64,000 bases of DNA from CAYMCO01 sp964388955 (lineage in GTDB: Bacteria; Chloroflexota; Anaerolineae; Anaerolineales; E44-bin32), in assembly GCA_964388955.1 (NCBI GenBank), contig CAYMCO010000029.1:1-64000 (forward strand), in the 5' to 3' direction. The notes beneath the pieces were generated by a model. That model saw only the letters and a program-made list of their open reading frames with translations, ran no database searches and had not been told where the DNA came from. Of the stretch, positions 60,885-64,000 are shown piece by piece (position 1 is the stretch's first letter; each line of letters opens with the position of its first letter). A program made the translations under genes and the position numbers.

Positions 60885-62327
60885 TCAGCGGGGCGGGCGC
60901 CACCAGTCGAAGTAGTCTCCCCATTCCACGTGACCATAATAGCCGAGCCCATTGGCCAACGGGCCGATTCCATCGACGACTTCGGCCGTCCGCCCTTCCT
61001 GCAGCTCCGCCAGCCACAAGGAAGCGTGATCGAGAGCATCAAGCCGGACGAAGAGGATCGAGTCTCCGTCCCCGGACCAAAGTGGGCGTTCGTCCCGGTA
61101 CGTGTCCCCCTCGGTTAGTTTGCGAGCTTGCCCTGAGGCGATATACATCACCCAGATGCTCCGGTCCATCACCATCTCTTCAGGACTCTCCCCCTCGGCG
61201 GATGACATATCCGGCATCGCCGAAAAAGCGATCTTGGAGGCATCCGGGGACACGGCCGGCCACAGGACGGCCTGATCACGCTCCGTCAGAGCGCGGGCAA
61301 CCCCGTTCGCCGGATCAACGACAGCCAGACGTTTGTTCACCCACGTCTCCCGCCCTCCACCCAGGACGACAAGAACGCGATCCGATGAGTCTTGAGGAGT
61401 TTCCGGGAAGCGAACCACGAAATCATCGTAAACGAGGACGCTCGCGGTGGGCGCCGATTGTCCAACTGACTCATTGAGATCTTTTCCCATCTCGATTGGG
61501 TTGCCGCCGGCCGCCGCAAGCGCATATAGCGGAGTGCCATCCGCCAGCAGCGAAGCAGAGGGAATGGGCCCCTGCCAAAACAGCAGCGCTGATCCACCGG
61601 CGGTCCACTTTGCTACGGTTGAAGCCCCTTTATCCGGCATGCCGCTGTCGAAGAGCTGAATCAGTTTCCCATCCGCGAGCCGGATCTGCCAGATCCCTTG
61701 ATAGGCTGGCCCACCCGCTTCGCCGCGACCCAGCCAGTCGAACGCCAGCATTTCCCCCGCCGGTCCCCATGCCAGCCTGCGGATTTCCCCCTGGGAGGCA
61801 ATGGACGCGCTCAGATCATTCCCGCCAACGAGCAAGGTGGCCGCGCTGGCGCCACCGCTCGTCAAGTAGAGATCCCCGTCGGCAACGAACGCCAAATCAT
61901 CCGTTCTCGGAGACCAGGCGAACGACCCAACCTGCCCTTCTGAAACCAAGATGGGGGCGGCTCCCTCGGTCCTCACATCCATCGTGGCCAGGCCATCACC
62001 GGCCATACGGAACGCCAGCCATCGTCCGCTGGGCGACCAGCGCGGCTCGCTGAGGGCCTCCCCTTCGACGAGGGGCTGCGAAGCGCCGGTCTCGAAATCA
62101 TGAATCCAGAGACTTCCATTCTTGACAAAGGCGACGGGGCCAAAGCCCCGTACGTCCTGCGCCTCGGTCTCGAAGGTCGCCGTTGGACGGGCGGTTGGTC
62201 CGGCTTCCGATGCAGTGGCCTCGGGGGTACTGCCGGTCGGCGTCGCGGCCGTGCAGCCGGCGGCGACAAAACAGACGACCGCAGCCGAAAGAGGTAGGCC
62301 CTTTCGCACTCTCTCACAGATACACAT
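60885..62327 (-). CDS. Beta-propeller (TolB/WD40-like) lipoprotein
   Basis: Protein of 480 aa. The N-terminal signal ends in a lipobox (FVAAGC, Cys25), followed by a Thr/Pro/Ala-rich linker to about residue 60. The rest shows repeated TolB/PD40-type blades (RWSPSGRWLAF, AWSPRTDDLAF, AVSPDASKIAF, PLWSGDGDSILF). It is likely anchored on the outer face of the membrane; the ligand is unknown. It lies 144 bp downstream of the SEDS-PBP fusion on the same strand. Confidence 0.88.
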   Translation of the reverse strand: MCICERVRKGLPLSAAVVCFVAAGCTAATPTGSTPEATASEAGPTARPTATFETEAQDVRGFGPVAFVKNGSLWIHDFETGASQPLVEGEALSEPRWSPSGRWLAFRMAGDGLATMDVRTEGAAPILVSEGQVGSFAWSPRTDDLAFVADGDLYLTSGGASAATLLVGGNDLSASIASQGEIRRLAWGPAGEMLAFDWLGRGEAGGPAYQGIWQIRLADGKLIQLFDSGMPDKGASTVAKWTAGGSALLFWQGPIPSASLLADGTPLYALAAAGGNPIEMGKDLNESVGQSAPTASVLVYDDFVVRFPETPQDSSDRVLVVLGGGRETWVNKRLAVVDPANGVARALTERDQAVLWPAVSPDASKIAFSAMPDMSSAEGESPEEMVMDRSIWVMYIASGQARKLTEGDTYRDERPLWSGDGDSILFVRLDALDHASLWLAELQEGRTAEVVDGIGPLANGLGYYGHVEWGDYFDWWRPPR

Positions 62328-62471
62328 TTTCCCTCCTTCAGGACCCTATCCCCGGATGGCCTCCAGCCCATGAGGGAGCAGGCATGCCTTCCGGAGCGCC
62401 TGGTTGGACGTCAAGCCGGGTGTCCAATAGCCAAGGAGTCACGCTGCCTTCCGCGCCCGCTCTGGCGTGGA

Positions 62472-64000
62472 CTATTGCCCGCCATAGACCTGTACCGCAC
62501 TGAGAAGCCTGTTGCCCACCGACCTCACCACCGCCGGATCCCCTTCCTCCAGACCCATCACGGCGGCAATCGCCCCCTCCGGCCGTGACACGGCCAGCAT
62601 GAACCAACCGACTCCCTCCCCGCTTTCGCCACCGATCGCTTGCCCCTGGGTGGCGTAGCTTCCAGGAGCAACTTGGAACCATCCCTGTGCGGCCGCGGCC
62701 GTCTCGGCCGACAGGGCTCTCCGGGCTTCTGCGGTGACATCCGACTCCTGCCAGGTTCCATCGGGCATCCGTACCGAGTCCACCAGCCGCACCGCGGGAA
62801 GCGCACCAGCGTTGAACAGGGAGGACCAGGCGCGCGCCATCTGCAGAGGTGTGACGGTGAGAGTGCCCTGGCCGAACGCCTCCGCCCTAATCTCATCTCG
62901 CGTGGAGGGAGCCGAGAGCTCGGCTGCCGGCGCCTCGGGCAGGAGCACGCCCGTGGGCTCGGCCAAGCCGAAGCCGCCGATCATATCCATCAACACCTGG
63001 CCGGTGAAACTATCGCTGATCTGCACAAAGGGAGCCGGGCAACCCGAGCGAAAGGCCGCCGCCAAATCCTCTTCACCGGCGGTCACCGGCCACAAGCACT
63101 CCAGCTCCTGGCCATCGATCTGGATCGGCGCCTGGAGATCAAGCTCTGAGGGGAGGCCGGAAGGTGGGAGCAGATCGTGTTCTTGGGCCCACGCGGCCAG
63201 GAACGGCGCCATCGCCAGGCCGGGCTGGTAGCGCGCCTGGGTCGCCCGGTTCAGGAGCGGCGCATCATCCCGTTCGCGCAGCACCGTCCACTGCTCTTCC
63301 AGCCTTCCTGGGTCAAAGGAGGGCGCGGATGCCATCGCCAGCACTTCCCCGCTCCGCGCCTCCATGATCACGATCGCGCCGCGGCGCCCCTTCAATATCC
63401 TTTCCGCGGCCCGCTGCAGCGCCAAGTCCAGTGTCAGACGGACGTTCAGACCTGGAGGTGGAAATCCGGTCAGCATCTGCTGGCGGGCAATAAGCCAGGG
63501 GTCGTAACCGCGCTCCCCTCGCAGCCAGGGGTCCAGACTCCCCTCCAACCCAGCCTTGCCCAGCGCCAGCGAATCATAGCCCACCACGTGCGTCGCAGCT
63601 AAGGCCGGATAGAACCGCTCAAAGCCCTCCGCCTCGCGGCGGGACTCAGCGAGCGGGATATCGAGCCGATCCAGAATGCTGCCCCGCCTCACGTACAGGC
63701 TGGCAGTCGCTGGCCGGGGGTTGTCGGCACGTGAAATCAGGCTATCCCGCTGCGCCACGCTCCACCAGCCCACCATCAGCGCCAGGCAGGCCAGCATGGT
63801 GCCAAGTCCAAGTTGGATGGCGCGCAGAGGTGGCCGCATGGGAGACCAGCCCCCTCGCTCATCGGACAGCCGCAGCAGGAACCCCAGTGCAATGAAACTG
63901 GTGAGCAGCGAGGAACCGCCGTACGAAACGAAAGGAAGCGTGACGCCGGTCAGGGGGAACAGGCGGATCACGCCTCCGATGATCAGCACCGATTGCAGCC
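62472..64000 (-). CDS. SEDS (FtsW/RodA) - penicillin-binding-protein fusion, PBP part degenerate; 5' end outside window
   Basis: The visible part starts inside the last transmembrane region of a SEDS glycosyltransferase (RLFPLTGVTLPFVSYGGSS, the conserved FtsW/RodA end) and then continues through another membrane helix into a class B PBP: YVRRGSILDR, GAIVIMEARSGEVLAMAS, and AFGQGTLTVTPLQMARAWSS. All transpeptidase motifs are lost. SxxK reads LAMA (near 63218-63207), SxN reads SGC (near 63047), and KTG reads TQG (near 62651). So the PBP half is probably a structural partner, not an enzyme. The frame runs off the right edge; most of the SEDS domain is outside. Confidence 0.88.
   Translation of the reverse strand, partial: LQSVLIIGGVIRLFPLTGVTLPFVSYGGSSLLTSFIALGFLLRLSDERGGWSPMRPPLRAIQLGLGTMLACLALMVGWWSVAQRDSLISRADNPRPATASLYVRRGSILDRLDIPLAESRREAEGFERFYPALAATHVVGYDSLALGKAGLEGSLDPWLRGERGYDPWLIARQQMLTGFPPPGLNVRLTLDLALQRAAERILKGRRGAIVIMEARSGEVLAMASAPSFDPGRLEEQWTVLRERDDAPLLNRATQARYQPGLAMAPFLAAWAQEHDLLPPSGLPSELDLQAPIQIDGQELECLWPVTAGEEDLAAAFRSGCPAPFVQISDSFTGQVLMDMIGGFGLAEPTGVLLPEAPAAELSAPSTRDEIRAEAFGQGTLTVTPLQMARAWSSLFNAGALPAVRLVDSVRMPDGTWQESDVTAEARRALSAETAAAAQGWFQVAPGSYATQGQAIGGESGEGVGWFMLAVSRPEGAIAAVMGLEEGDPAVVRSVGNRLLSAVQVYGGQ

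Noticed and set aside
1..64000. CRISPR arrays, insertion sequences, rRNA genes
   Set aside because: No regularly spaced direct repeats, no transposase and no rRNA-like sequence were seen.

Overview
The window is GC-rich bacterial chromosome carrying mostly single-copy core genes in short operons on both strands. The gene set and architectures fit an uncultured Chloroflexota bacterium of the Anaerolineae type: a zinc-type SUF operon with its own SufR, an FakA gene with two adjacent DegV genes, a MoxR-DUF58-DUF4129 block, acidic tails on trigger factor and ribosomal protein S16, a FtsW-type SEDS protein fused to a PBP, and many short intergenic repeats. The taxon is inferred from gene content only; no rRNA gene is present.

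Left edge (1-8.7 kb): an integron-type tyrosine recombinase (intI) whose upstream region ends exactly at the window edge in an attI-like CTAAC/GTTAG pair. It has a promoter flanked by two matching palindromic operators. A lower-GC sulfotransferase gene follows. Next come a peroxiredoxin with an in-frame UGA at the catalytic Cys position and a SECIS-like hairpin just downstream (a selenoprotein), a slipin/OMPDC-type aldolase pair, and two polytopic membrane proteins (flippase-like and GT39-like).

9.3-20 kb: pyruvate phosphate dikinase, then the SUF iron-sulfur assembly operon sufC-sufB-sufD-hypothetical-sufS-sufU-Rieske ferredoxin on the minus strand. Divergent from it are sufR and a SufT-like DUF59 gene. 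The shared promoter region holds an AT-rich inverted repeat that covers both -35 boxes, which suggests that SufR controls both directions.

20-36 kb: a five-gene minus-strand block (moxR, DUF58, DUF4129, ECF sigma factor, small membrane protein); a plus-strand exonuclease-DinG helicase; an M20 peptidase; a heterodimeric ABC exporter with one degenerate ATP site; EF-P; and a Cys-rich protein overlapping a HAD-DinB fusion.

36-47 kb: tRNA-Leu(UAG), trigger factor-clpP-clpX-DUF1028, HAD-IIA phosphatase-rlmN, an orphan histidine kinase and an isochorismatase-family hydrolase.

46.5-64 kb: rpe, rpmB, the Asp23-fakA-degV-degV-recG-coaD operon, a coiled-coil protein, pyrG with an upstream Roadblock gene, ffh-rpsP-khpA-rimM, a beta-propeller lipoprotein, and at the right edge a SEDS-PBP fusion whose transpeptidase motifs are all lost. 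No CRISPR array or insertion sequence was seen. The longer intergenic gaps carry several families of short repeats that recur across the window.
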